A DNA stretch of 64,000 nt from Aristolochia californica (Eukaryota > Streptophyta > Magnoliopsida > Piperales > Aristolochiaceae). How positions within the stretch are numbered: the first letter of the stretch is position 1; each line of letters begins with the position of its first letter. Location of the stretch: contig JARWKL010000012.1 in the NCBI GenBank assembly GCA_029961685.1, forward strand, positions 10,943,955 through 11,007,954. The letters run 5' to 3'. The position numbers and the translations under genes were made by a program. The notes below the pieces were generated by a model. That model ran no database searches, was not told the DNA's origin, and saw only the letters and a list, made by a program, of their open reading frames with translations. Positions 18,941 to 29,455 of the stretch are shown here, piece by piece.

Positions 18941-19887
18941 ACGACGGAGAGACCAAAGAAATGGAAGAATAATGCTAACTTTGTATTGAGAAAACAAAGT
19001 TACATGGCCACCCACTCATTCTCTCTATACACTTCAAGAGCAAACAATGCTAAGAATCCCAATTCTTTACAATGGGAGAGGCTCCTCCTATTTATAGCTT
19101 CCCCCCTGGGCTTTAGAAGGCTCAGAATCCGTCCTGGCCCTTTGAAATCTCTAAAAACGCCCAAAATTTTGCCAGATCCCAAAAATTCGCATTCTGGCAT
19201 CAGCTGGAGTCCTAGTCGCGCAGGCACCTATAGTCCTAGTCGCGCGGGTGCCTAGAGTCCTGGTCATGCGGGTGGCTTGGAAACCCCATTCGTGTGCGGG
19301 CTCCTGTTGACCATGTCGCGCGCGCGTCTGAGCCTGGAGTCCTTCTCGTGCGCGGGCCAGCGGCTGGAGTCCTTGTCGCCCGTGCGCCAGCGAATGCGCG
19401 TGGAGTCCTGGCCGCGCACAACCCCATTTTGATCAGCCTAGTGTCCTAGTCGCGCGCAACCCCATTTTGACCTGCCTGGAGTCTTAGTTGCGCGCAACCC
19501 CATTTCGACCAGCCTGGAGTCTTAGTCGCGCACAAGCCCATTTCGACCCGCCTGGAGTCCTAGTTGCGCACAACCCCATTTCGACCTGCCAGCGCACCTG
19601 CTGGCTGCAACCCCATTTTGACCCGCCTCTGCATGCCTGTTGGCGTGCTGCCTTGTGTCTCGGCCAGCTGCCGGGGTTATTGCGCGCCTTGCTGCTTGGC
19701 CATCCGTTTGGCAAGTGCAAGTATGTTTTCTTCCTTTGCAGCTGGTTCTAGGCTGGCCATATGCATGCGCCTCTCTTCGCCGTGCCATTGCACTTGGCCT
19801 TGGCCGTTGCTGTTATTGCTGCGCACTGAACTTGCACAGTCTTCGGCCTTGGTGTCTAGCTACACCATGGCTTCATCCCCCGTCTCA
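18941..19887 (-). mobile_element. 3' LTR of Gypsy copy 3, last ~170 bp missing
   Basis: On the minus strand it starts TGAGACGGGGGATG at 19887 and is cut at 18941 inside U5 ('ggtctctccgtcgt'). It carries the TATA element near 19095 and the U3 38-bp repeats. Its truncated end abuts the truncated end of copy 2, tail to tail. Confidence 0.8.
19195..19640. repeat. GC-rich 38-bp minisatellite in LTR U3 (copy 3, 3' LTR)
   Basis: The box 'gcctgga' recurs at 19474, 19512 and 19550, exactly 38 bp apart, with further imperfect units on both sides ending near 'cacctgctggctgcaacccc'. It is the same repeat as at 7770-8125 and 22780-23200. Confidence 0.85.
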
Positions 19888-20134
19888 TACTCCCACCGCC
19901 ATAAGGCAGACGCCCTCGTCTGCATCCCCTGGGGATAGAGGGTCACCTCCTTCTCAGATTGCTACAACTCGGCAGTGTCTTGTCATGTTGCCTCGCTTTC
20001 CGGTTAACCCTGCCACTTTGCCAAGTATCACGTCCTCCGGGGCTTGCCCCTTTTGCTCACCTCTTGGTCTTTATAAGCTCCGTTTGGCCATCAGTTTGAG
20101 GATGAAAACTAGTGGAAAAATTTTCAGTAATTCC

Positions 20135-21217
20135 CTATAGTTTAAATAACTCGGTCCATAATTTTCCTGTGAGTCTGGGGTCACGATCATTGATGATCGT
20201 TGTGGGCACGCCCCAGTTCTTCAAAACTTGTGCCATGAATGCTCGAGTAGCCACCTCTGCTGTACAATCACTTGGCACTGTTACGAATGTTTCGTGCTTC
20301 GTAACCTGGTCCACCACTACCATGATAGACCCAAGCCCTTCTTTCTTGCGCAAACCATAAATGAAGTCCATTGAAATAGACTCCCACGGCCGTTTTGGAA
20401 TGGTCAAAGGCTGTAACAAGCCTCTGGGCTTTCTTTGTTCCATCTTATCATGTTGACAGATAAGATATGTGTACACAAACTCCTCCACATCGCTCTCCAT
20501 GTCCAGACAATAATACTGGCCAGAGAGCAAGGCCAACGTCCGTCTTTGGCCTGGTTGTCCTCCCCTCAAGGTATCATGGCATTCCCTCAAGAGGTCACGC
20601 CGTAGGTTATCGTACTTAGGCACATAAAGTCGATTACCTTTGGTCTTGAGCAATCCGTTGTCAAGCCATGGTCTTCTCCTCTCGTCCAAGGTTGCAGCTT
20701 TCACAATGCTGTAGGCCTGGGCATTTTGGTGAAGTCTAGTGCCAATTTGGTCTAGCAACGAAGTACGAACATGTGTAATTGCTGCTAAGACTCGTAATAG
20801 CCAAGTCGCATTTTCCATTTCAGCGACAAGATGGTCTTGCATGTGCGCAGGCACGCCTTGCACAAAGCGCATGTCTCCTGCGTCTATGTGTGCGTCGTGC
20901 ACCACATCAGGTTCTGCTGCTACCGCACCAAGCATTGTGCGTGTGAAGCAAGTGTCGACACATGTGCTGCGTGTATATCCATCTCGCGCAGCCGCTACCT
21001 CATCGCGCGTGATGAGCGTGAAGGGTCTGCCACTTGCCGAATCACACATTGAGGTTACTGAGCACTGGTCGCATAGCGCCACACATGCCTCTTCCTTTGC
21101 TGCATGCACGAATTCTGTTTCTGAGCGTGTTCCAGCTATGCAATCTGGTGTTGTGAGTTGTATATGCGCTAATACCCTTGCGCCCTTTTCTCCATCAAAA
21201 GGCATAGCAGAATCCAT
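20135..21217 (-). pseudogene. Gypsy RNase H tail, spacer and integrase, copy 3
   Basis: Open for 360 residues from MDSAMPFDGEKGARVLAHIQ, which directly follows the RNase H LSRK end. The spacer has CVALCDQCSVTSMCDSASG and FTLITRDEVAAARDGY. HMQDHLVAEMENATWLLRVL and AITHVRTSLLDQIGTRLHQN form a helical segment shortened in copy 2. Integrase follows with RECHDTLRGGQPGQRRT, a first Asp (MDFIYGL) and a second Asp (INDRDPRLTG). A stop after WTELFKL removes the catalytic Glu, which is still visible downstream in frame. Confidence 0.87.
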
Positions 21218-21424
21218 TTTTCTGCTTAAGGCATTTGCAATAGGATTTCCCCACCTTGTACCTCATCTCAAAGTCAAACTTGGCCAAGAAAAGTTGCCAC
21301 CGAGCTTGCTAGTGTGGAAGTATCCGTCGACAAGCCAGAATCTTCTCGTCTCATACTCCCACAACCATAATGCAAACGTCCTCATCTGTGCGCCATCACC
21401 ATACGCCACCCACTCATGGTTGGC

Positions 21425-21985
21425 TTGCTGCCTCTATCAGCAGTTCCTGGAATGCAACACCGGATCTGGAGCCTTTCTGTTGGCTCTCCTAGCAGCACTG
21501 GATCTGGCATCTCCATGCTGCCTCTCCCAGCAGTTTCTGGAAAGCAGCACTAGATCTGGCGCCTCTCTGTTGTCTCTCCCACCAGTACCGAAACTGGCGC
21601 CTTCCTGCTGCCTTTCCTAGCAGTTTGAGGAAAGCAACACCGGATCTGGGGCCTCTCTACTGTCTCTCCAAGCAGTACCGAAACTGGCGCCCCCCTGCGG
21701 CCTTTCCCAGTAGTTTCTGGAAAGCAGCACCGGATCTGGCGCCTCTCTACTGCCTCTCCCAGCAGAACCAAAATAGTGCCTCCCTACTGCCTTTCCCAGT
21801 AGTTTCTGGAAAGCAGCACCGGATCTGGCGCATCTCTATTGTCTCTCCCAGCTGAACCGGAACTGGCACACCTTCTTGCTGCATTTCCCAGGAGTTCCTG
21901 GAAAGAAACACCGGATCCGGCGCTTTCTGTTGTCTCTCCCAGCAGAACCGGAACTGGCGCCTCCCTGCTGCCTCTCCTAGCAGAT
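21425..21985 (-). repeat. 90-bp coding minisatellite in Gypsy gag, copy 3 (about 6 units)
   Basis: Equivalent boxes lie at 21491, 21581, 21671, 21761, 21850 and 21941: period 90 bp with single-base indels in the last units, which break the frame. Each unit is a 51-bp and a 39-bp half with related ends ('gcctccctgctgcctttccc' and 'gcctctctgctgtctctccc'). Confidence 0.9.
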
Positions 21986-22326
21986 CCGGATCTTGGCACC
22001 TCCTTGCGAACCTTCCCATTTGCAAGGGCTCTCTCGCATAGGGTGAGTCTTGCCCCCACTTCTTTCGCGATGGTCTTAAAATCTCCGTCCACTCTCTGGA
22101 TTTCAGTTCGCATCACTGCCATGGCACTATGTACGTTGTCCTCAAACCCATGGAACCAGTCAGGGACAGATTGTAGGCCATGCACAATGTCACGTACGAA
22201 CTCCTCCAGTCTTGAAAGCTGATTTTCCAAGTTAACAAGCCTGGACTTGAAATCACCAAAACGTAAATCTTTTTCAGAGAATGTCTCCATACCTTTTTTT
22301 GCTACATCTCCACTGGTGGATGCCAT
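21784..22326 (-). pseudogene. Gypsy gag-like protein, copy 3
   Basis: It starts with MASTSGDVAKKGMETFSEKD at 22326, twelve bases downstream of the primer-binding site, which supports this start. A predicted coiled coil follows (RLVNLENQLSRLEEFVRD), then VPDWFHGFEDNVHSAMAVM, FKTIAKEVGARLTLCERALA, and entry into the 30-residue repeats. It is the best copy of this N-terminal region. I assign it to gag by position only: there is no CCHC knuckle and no clear capsid signature. Confidence 0.65.
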
Positions 22327-22337
22327 AGATGGAATGC

Positions 22338-22350
22338 TGCTCTGATACCA
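22338..22350 (-). other. Primer-binding site of Gypsy copy 3
   Basis: The minus strand reads TGGTATCAGAGCA, two bases inside the LTR end GTGACA, typical of initiator Met-tRNA priming. Confidence 0.88.
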
Positions 22351-22352
22351 GT

Positions 22353-23442
22353 TGTCACGCGGATAGATTCGGGCTAAGTCTGTCTAGCCCAGTGGAATAT
22401 CTACCCGGTGCGGCCTAGCTCTTCCGAAGAACTAGTCAATCTCCATGTCTCACGGATCTTCCACCTTAGCTCCACACTCGATGTTGCAAGCCAAAAGAAT
22501 GACGGAATGACCAAAGAAATGGAAGAATAATGCTAACTTTGTCTTGAGAAAACAAAGTTACAAAGGGTGGCCATGTTTGGCCACCCACTCACTCTCTCTA
22601 TACACTTCAAGAGCAAACAATGCTAAGAATCCCAATTCTTTACAATGGGAGAGGCTCCTCCTATTTATAGCCTCCTCCCCTGGGCTTTAGATGGCTCAGA
22701 ATCCGTCCTGGCCCTTTGAAATCTCTAAAAACGCCCAAAAATTTGCCATATCCCAAAAATTCGCATTCTGGTGTCAGCTAGTGTCCTGGTCGCGCGGGCG
22801 CCTGGAATCCTGGTCGCACAGGCGGCTTGGAAACCCCATTTCGCGTGCGGGCACCTGTTGACCATGTTGCGCATGAGCACTTGTGCCTGCGCCTGGAGTC
22901 CTTCTCGCGCCCGAGCCAACGGCTAGAGTCCTTGCCGCGCACGCACTAGGGGATGCGCCTGGAGTCCTGGCCACGCACAACCCCATTTCGATCTACCTGG
23001 AGTCCTCGTTCCGCACAACCCCATTTTGACCTGCCTGGAGTCTTAGTCGTGTGCAACCCCATTTTGACCCGCCTGGAGTCTTAGTCACGCAACCCCTTTT
23101 TGACCCGCCTGGAGTCCTGGTTGCACGCAACCCCATTTTGACCCGCGAGTGCACCTACTGGCTGCAACCCCATTTCGACCGCCTCTGTGTGCTTGTTGGC
23201 GTGCTGCCTTGTGTCTCGGCCAGCTGCCGGGTTGTTGTGTGCCTTGCTGCTTGGCCATCAGTTTGGCAAGCGCAAGTATGTCTTCTTCCTTTGCAACTGG
23301 TTCCGAGCCGGTCATATGCGTGCGCTCCTCTGGGCCGTGCCATTGCACTTGGCCTTGGCCGTCGCTGCTATTGTTGTGCACTGGACTTGCACAGTCTTCG
23401 GCCTTGGTGTCTGGCTACACCATGGCTTCATTCCCCGTCTCA
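22353..23442 (-). mobile_element. 5' LTR of Gypsy copy 3 (1090 bp, complete)
   Basis: TGAGACGGGGAATG (23442) to GCGTGACA (22353) on the minus strand. It contains U3 with the 38-bp repeat (about 22780-23200), a TATA element near 22665, and R-U5. The 7353-8378 LTR begins and ends at the same bases, which establishes the LTR limits and places the GC-rich repeats inside the LTR. Confidence 0.85.
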
Positions 23443-23581
23443 TATTCTTCATCAGTAAAAATTTTCTTTTCAATTGATTTTGTGGGCTAATCCTCCTTTG
23501 TATCACCTACCAAGGCTTGATTAGCCTTTGTCAAGTCGGAGTTGTCATTGACATTATAACATATTTCTCCATAGTGACCAT
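23443..23581 (-). other. Unassigned fragment between Gypsy copy 3 and T element
   Basis: Short non-satellite stretch. One minus-strand frame reads GHYGEICYNVNDNSDLTKAN and ends at a stop. The GHY..(C) spacing recalls part of a gag CCHC knuckle from another Copia element, but it is too short to assign. It may be the target into which Gypsy copy 3 inserted. Confidence 0.3.
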
Positions 23582-24821
23582 TTTTGAATTTATGGAAAAT
23601 AAAAATACTTCATTGACTTATTATAATAAGAGTACATGAACCTCTATTTATATTAGAGGAAGATGTTACCTTTGTCCCAATTACATCCAAACTCTAACAC
23701 TTAAAGAGAAGTCCTAGCATAATTAAATAACTCAATATAAATAAAAGACAAAGATAACTCAATATAGAACTCTTCTATGACATGACCAAAAGATAAAGAT
23801 GCCTTTGTGAGTCCTTCTTGATCTTCTAACATATGTGATGAGGATGCCAGCTCATGGTAATCATGGTGAGTCCTACATCTTATGTGCTTGGACCCATATT
23901 GTTGACCTTCCTTGGTCATGTGATCCATCTTAGATATGTGGGTCTTCCTTGGTCGTATGGGCTTGGGCTTATCTTCTAACACTCCCCCTCAAGCTGGGGG
24001 TGAGAGAACAAGATAAACTCCCAGCTTGCTGCAAATGATGTATAGAATATTTTTGTAGAAAATGGCACATCTTCCAATATGCCTTCATCTTCCAACACTC
24101 CCCGTCACGGTATTGCGTCCTTCCATGAGACCCTGCTGGCATAATAAAAGTGAGTGTAAAAATCACTCCTACCAGGTAAAACATTGCTCCATACTCCAGT
24201 CCTATTGCTAGATGTAGGGCACACTCCGTCTTCTATTGGTAGTGTGTCTATCGGCTTTGATCAGAAGTGTCCACCATCGTGTCTCTCCACAGGACAACGA
24301 CTCTCAAGAGCTACGAGTAATAAAAACCATTACAGGGGGGTTTATTGGTTTATTTATAATGGTATCCCAATCCGGACACCGACTCTCATGGTATCCCATC
24401 CGTGATATTTTGAGAATTAAATTTATCTCGGTTTCCCAATCCGGGCACCGACTCTCATGGTGTCCGAACCGTGATAACATAAACTCATCCACAACATATG
24501 GAATAAAATACCTCTTCCTTATACTTCTACTTCTCCCCCTCAAGCTGGGAGGTAATGCCAATGATCCTAGCTTGAACCAAATATGATAGATGTATCCATA
24601 AGCCAAAATAATAGAGATGTATAGATAAGCCCTCAGACTAGGGAGAAGTGAGATATTTTCTTAATATATCAACTCAAAAAGTGACGCAAAACAATTGGCG
24701 TAAATTCAGATTTTTTAATGGAACAGAATACCAGCATGACCTTTGATTCTTCCAATGAGAATATATCCTTAAATATAGATCAGATTGACATGAAATTTTT
24801 CTTCATTTGAAACTATACTTA
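23582..24821 (-). mobile_element. T-family LTR element, 3' part only (5' truncated), minus strand
   Basis: On the minus strand: about 840 bp of internal sequence (24821-23982), purine tract GCTTGAGGGGGAG, and a 400-bp 3' LTR (23981-23582) from TGTTAGAAGAT to CCATAAATTC. The LTR end is eroded (TTTTTG for TGTTG on the plus strand). The internal part is homologous to 32560-33520 in the opposite orientation. It contains a duplicated block with 'ccgactctcatggt' at about 24375 and 24445. No recognisable protein is encoded. Forward satellite begins at 24822. Confidence 0.8.
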
Positions 24822-27355
24822 AAGACAACAACAAATCCTCATTAAATTCTGAAGTGAACGTGCGGTGGGATATTTACTTGAGTCAAACCAGCCATTTTTT
24901 GCCCATTTACGAAAACGCTGACCAAACAATCATAAATTATTGTAAAGTGTTTCATCGATCAATCATTCGTAACGGGCAATATTTTTGTAAATGGCTTTTG
25001 GATTGGGAGTCAACACTCAGTTAAAATCCCTCGCCTCTCTCCCTTTTTTGATGATTGCAAAACCTAATATATAAAAACTAAAAGAGTTTAAAATCGTGAC
25101 TTTTTGGAATTATCTCTCTCGACTTTTTTGCATCGCCATTTTAGATGTATATATAATTTTTTAAATCAAAACTTCAGTTTTCACTTTCCCTATATCTTGT
25201 AAACAAAAAGAAAAGGCAAATACATCAGAACAAAATAAAATATTTTGAGATTAAGTATGGGAAAAATTAAGAACAGTAGCAAATGTAAGTAAAGAAAATT
25301 GATTCACACACCACAAATGAACTCAAAAGTTTTGTTATCCAAGTTTGGGAATTTCCAGTAGTTCAACCCTAAAAACTTGAAATTTTATAAGAAATAGATT
25401 TCTAATTGATCCTATCATGTTCTCATTACGGATATACATGGTTGAAATGTGTTAAAGATGCAAAAGACCTATGGATGCAAACCTTTTAAAGTGAAAAATA
25501 AATGCTCATTAAATTCGCAAGTGAACATGTGGTGGGATATATACCCTAGTCAAACTAGCTATATGTTGCCCATTTACAAAAAAATCTGACCTAGAATTCA
25601 TTGATCATTGTCTAGTGATTGATAGATCGATCATTTGTAGAAGACTAAATCTTTTTAAGAAATGACTTGTGGATTGGGAGTCAACACTCAGTTAAAAATC
25701 CCTCGCATCCCCCTTCTTCTGATGATTGCAAAACCTAATATATATAAACTAAAAGAGTTTACAATCTCTAAATATTACAGAGACTTTTCTAAAATATCTC
25801 TTTCCACATGTGTGCATCTCCATTTTAGATGGATAAGCATGCTTGAAACAAGTATTGTTATCCAAGTTTGGGAAATTCCACTATTTCAACCCTAATATCT
25901 TGGAATTTTATAAGAAAGAAATTTCTAATTGATCCAAACTTGTTTTAAATATGGATAAGCATGCTTGAAACATGTTAAAGATGAGAATTACCTATGGATC
26001 CAAACCATTTAAATAAAATAACAAATGTTCACTAAATTCTCAAGTGAATGTACGGTGAGATATTTACAGGATATAAAAACCATTATTTTGCCCAAGTAAA
26101 AAAAAGCTGACCTAACAATCTTAGATGATTATAAAGTGATTTTGCGGTGAATCAAGCATAATGTGCTATATTGTTTTAAGAAATGTTTTATGGATTTGGA
26201 GTCCACACTCAATTAAAAATCCCCCGCCTCCCCCTTTTACCGATCATTGCAAAACCCTAATATATAAAAACTAAAAGAGTTTACTTTCCCTAACAATTAA
26301 AGAAACTTTCTGGAATTATTTCTCTCTGCACATTTGTGCATTTCCATTTTAGATGTATATTTTTTTCTTAAATCAAAATTTGAGTTTTCACATTCCCTTT
26401 ATCTAAAAAAAAAAGTATAAAGACAGAGATCACAACAAAATGAAAATTTTAGAGTTTATGTATGGAAAAAATTAAAAAGAATAAAAAATGTAAGTAAAGA
26501 AAATTTATTCACACACCACAAATGAACAAAAAAGTTTTGTGATCCAAGTTTCGGAAATTCCACTAGTTCAACCATAATAGATTTGAATTTTATAAGAAAG
26601 GGATTTCTAATTGATTCTAACATCTTTTAAATATGGATATGCATGCTTGAAAATTGTTATAGATTCAAATGACCTATGGATCCAAACCTTTTAAAGAGAA
26701 TAACAAATGCTGACTAAATTCTCAAGTGAATGTGCTAAGGGATATTTTCCCTAATAAAAGAAGCCAATATTTTGCCCGTTTGAAAAAAAGCTGACCAACA
26801 ATCATAGATGATTGTAAAGTTATTTAGTGGTCAATCATGCGGAATTGGCTAATTTTTTGTAAGAAAAGACGTATGGATTGGGAGTCAACACTCAGATAAA
26901 AATCCCCCACCTCTCCATTTTCTCGATCATTGTAAAACCTAATATATAAAAACTAAAAGAGTTTACAATCCCTAAAAATTACAGAAACTTTTTGGAATTA
27001 TCTCTCTCTCTACATTTGTGCATTTCCATTTTAGATGTGTACTTTTTTGTTAAATCAAAACTTGAGTTTTTACATGTTAAATCAAAACATGTTAAAGATT
27101 CAAATGACCTATGGATCCAAACCTTTTAAAGAGAATAACAAATTCTGACTAAATTCTCAAGTGAATGTGCCAAACAAGCCATTTTATAAGTATATTTACC
27201 CAAGTCAAACAAGCCATTATTTTGCCAATTTTCAAAAAAGCTGACCTAACAATCATAGATGATTTTAAAGTGATTTAGCGGTCAATCATGCATAATGGCT
27301 ATATTTTTGTAAGAAATAACTTATGGAATGGGCATCAACAGTTAGTTAAAAATCT

Positions 27356-27391
27356 TCCCCCCCCCCCCCCCCCCCCCCCCCCACCCCCCAT
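27356..27391 (+). repeat. Poly-C expansion inside a satellite monomer
   Basis: The short 'aaatcccccgcctccccc' box of the monomer has expanded to an almost pure run of about 25 C, then a short interrupted C run. Confidence 0.85.
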
Positions 27392-29403
27392 TTTCCCGAT
27401 CTTTGCAAAACCTAATATATAAAAACTAAAAGGGTATACAATCCCTTAAAATTATAGAGAGTTTTTTGAATTATCTCTCTCTCTAGATTTGTGCATTTCC
27501 ATTTTAGAAGAATACTTTTTTCGTAATTAAAAAATAGAGTTTTCAATTTCTCTTTCTCTCGTAAAAAAAAAGATAAAGGTGCATAGATCACAACAAAATG
27601 AAAATTTTAGAGTTTATGAATTGAAAAAATTAAAAACAATAATAAATTTAAGGAAATAATTTTTATTCAAACACCTTAAATGAACAAAAGTTTTGTTATC
27701 CAAGTTCAGGAAATTCCACTCGTTCAACCCTAATAGCTTGGAATTTTAAAAGAAAGACATTTCTAATTGATCCTAGAACATATTTTAAATATGAATAAGC
27801 ATGCTTGAAACATGTTAAATATTCAAATGACCTATGGATCCAAGACTTTTAAAAAGAATAACAAATGCTCACAAAATTCTCAAGTGAACGTGCGGTGGGA
27901 CGTTTACTCGAGTCAAACAAGCCATTATTTTTTCCATTTGCAAAAAATTTGATGTAACAATCATTGATGGTTGTAAAGTATTTAGCGGTCAATCATGTGT
28001 AACGGGCTTTGTTTTTGTAAGAAATGACTTATGGATTGGGAGTCAACACTCAGTTAAAAATCTCTCGCCACCCCCTTTTTCTGATCATAGCAAAACCCTA
28101 ATATATAAAAACTAAAAGAGTTTACAATTCCTAAAAATTAAAGAGACTTTTTGGAATTATCTCTCTCTGTACATTTGTGGCTTTTCATTTTAGATGTATA
28201 CTTTTTTCTTAAATCAAAACTTGAGTTTTCACTTTCCATTTATCTCAAAAACAAAAAGATAAAGGCATAAAGATCACAACAAAATGAAAATTTTAGAGTT
28301 TAATTATGGAAAAAAATTAAAAACAATAACAAATGTAAGTAAAGAAAATTTATTCACACACCACAAATGAACAAAAAAGTTTTGTGATCCTAATAGCTTT
28401 CAATTTTATAAGAAAAAGATTTCTAATTGATCCTAACATCTTTTAAATATGGATATGCATGCTTGAAACATGTTAAAGATTCAAATGACCTATGGATCCA
28501 AACCTTTTAAGAGAATAACAAATGGTCACTAAATTCTCAAGTGAACGTGCGGTGGGATATTTACCTGAGTCAAACAAGCTTTATTTTGCCCATTTTCAAA
28601 AAAGCTTACCTAAGAATCATAGATGATTGTAATGTGATTTATCGGTCAATCATTCGTAACGGGCTATATGTTTTTTAGAAATGACTTATGGATTGGGAGT
28701 CAACACACAGCTAAAAATCCCCTGCCTCCCTCTTTTCTCTATCATTATAAAACCTAATATAGAAAAACTAAAAGAGTTTACTATCCCTAAAAATTACAGA
28801 GACTTTTTTTCAGTTATCTCTCTCTCTACATTTGTGCATTTCCATTTTAGATGTATATTTTTTTCTTAAATGATAACTTGAGTTTTCACATTCCCTTTAT
28901 CTCGTAAAAAAAAGGATACAGACAAATAGGTAACAGCAAAATAAAAATTTTAGAGTTTATGTACGGAAAAAATTAAAAAGAATAGCAAATGTATGTAAAA
29001 AAAAATTATTTCACACCACAAATGTACATAGAAGTTTTGTTATCCAAGATTTTGAAATTCCACTAGTTCAACCCTAATAGCATGGAATTTTATAAGAAAG
29101 AGATTTATAATTGATCCTAACATGTTTTAAATATGGATATGCATGCTTTAAACATGTTAAAGATTCAAATGACCTATGGATCCAAACCTTTTAAAGAGAA
29201 TAACAAATGCTCACTAAATTCTCAAGTGAACATGCGTTGGGATATTTACCCGAGTCAAACAAGCCATTATTTATCCCATGTAGAAAAACGGTGACCTAAC
29301 AATCATAGATGATTATAAAGTGATTTAGCGGTCAATCATGCGTAACATGCTATATTTTTGTAAGAAATGACTTATGGAATGGGAGTCAACACTCAGATCA
29401 AAA

Positions 29404-29405
<2 letters not shown>

Positions 29406-29434
<29 letters not shown>

Positions 29435-29455
29435 ACCCACCCCCCGCCCTCCCCC
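29406..29455 (+). repeat. Second, longer poly-C expansion in the same monomer box
   Basis: The same monomer position three units on. The run is about 29 C, followed by further C blocks separated by single A or G. Homopolymer length is unreliable in assemblies. Confidence 0.85.

Larger units (their letters stand above)
18941..23442 (-). mobile_element. Ty3/Gypsy element copy 3 (minus; most complete of the three)
   Basis: It has a full 5' LTR (23442-22353), primer-binding site (22350-22338), gag, repeats, RNase H tail, spacer, integrase, chromodomain remnant, purine tract and a truncated 3' LTR. RT and protease are absent, as in copies 1 and 2. The sequence right of the 5' LTR (23443-23581) is the only visible target flank. 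The other flank is lost, so no target-site duplication can be tested. Confidence 0.87.

Noticed and set aside
18860..19255. C-terminal extension of the Gypsy integrase frame
   Set aside because: The frame continues by chance through out-of-frame chromodomain sequence and then inverted LTR. Not element protein.
901..23581. Endogenous pararetrovirus or defence-like gene cluster
   Set aside because: Domain order, LTRs, purine tracts and primer sites all fit Ty1/Copia and Ty3/Gypsy LTR retrotransposons. No movement protein, coat protein or immune-receptor domain is visible.
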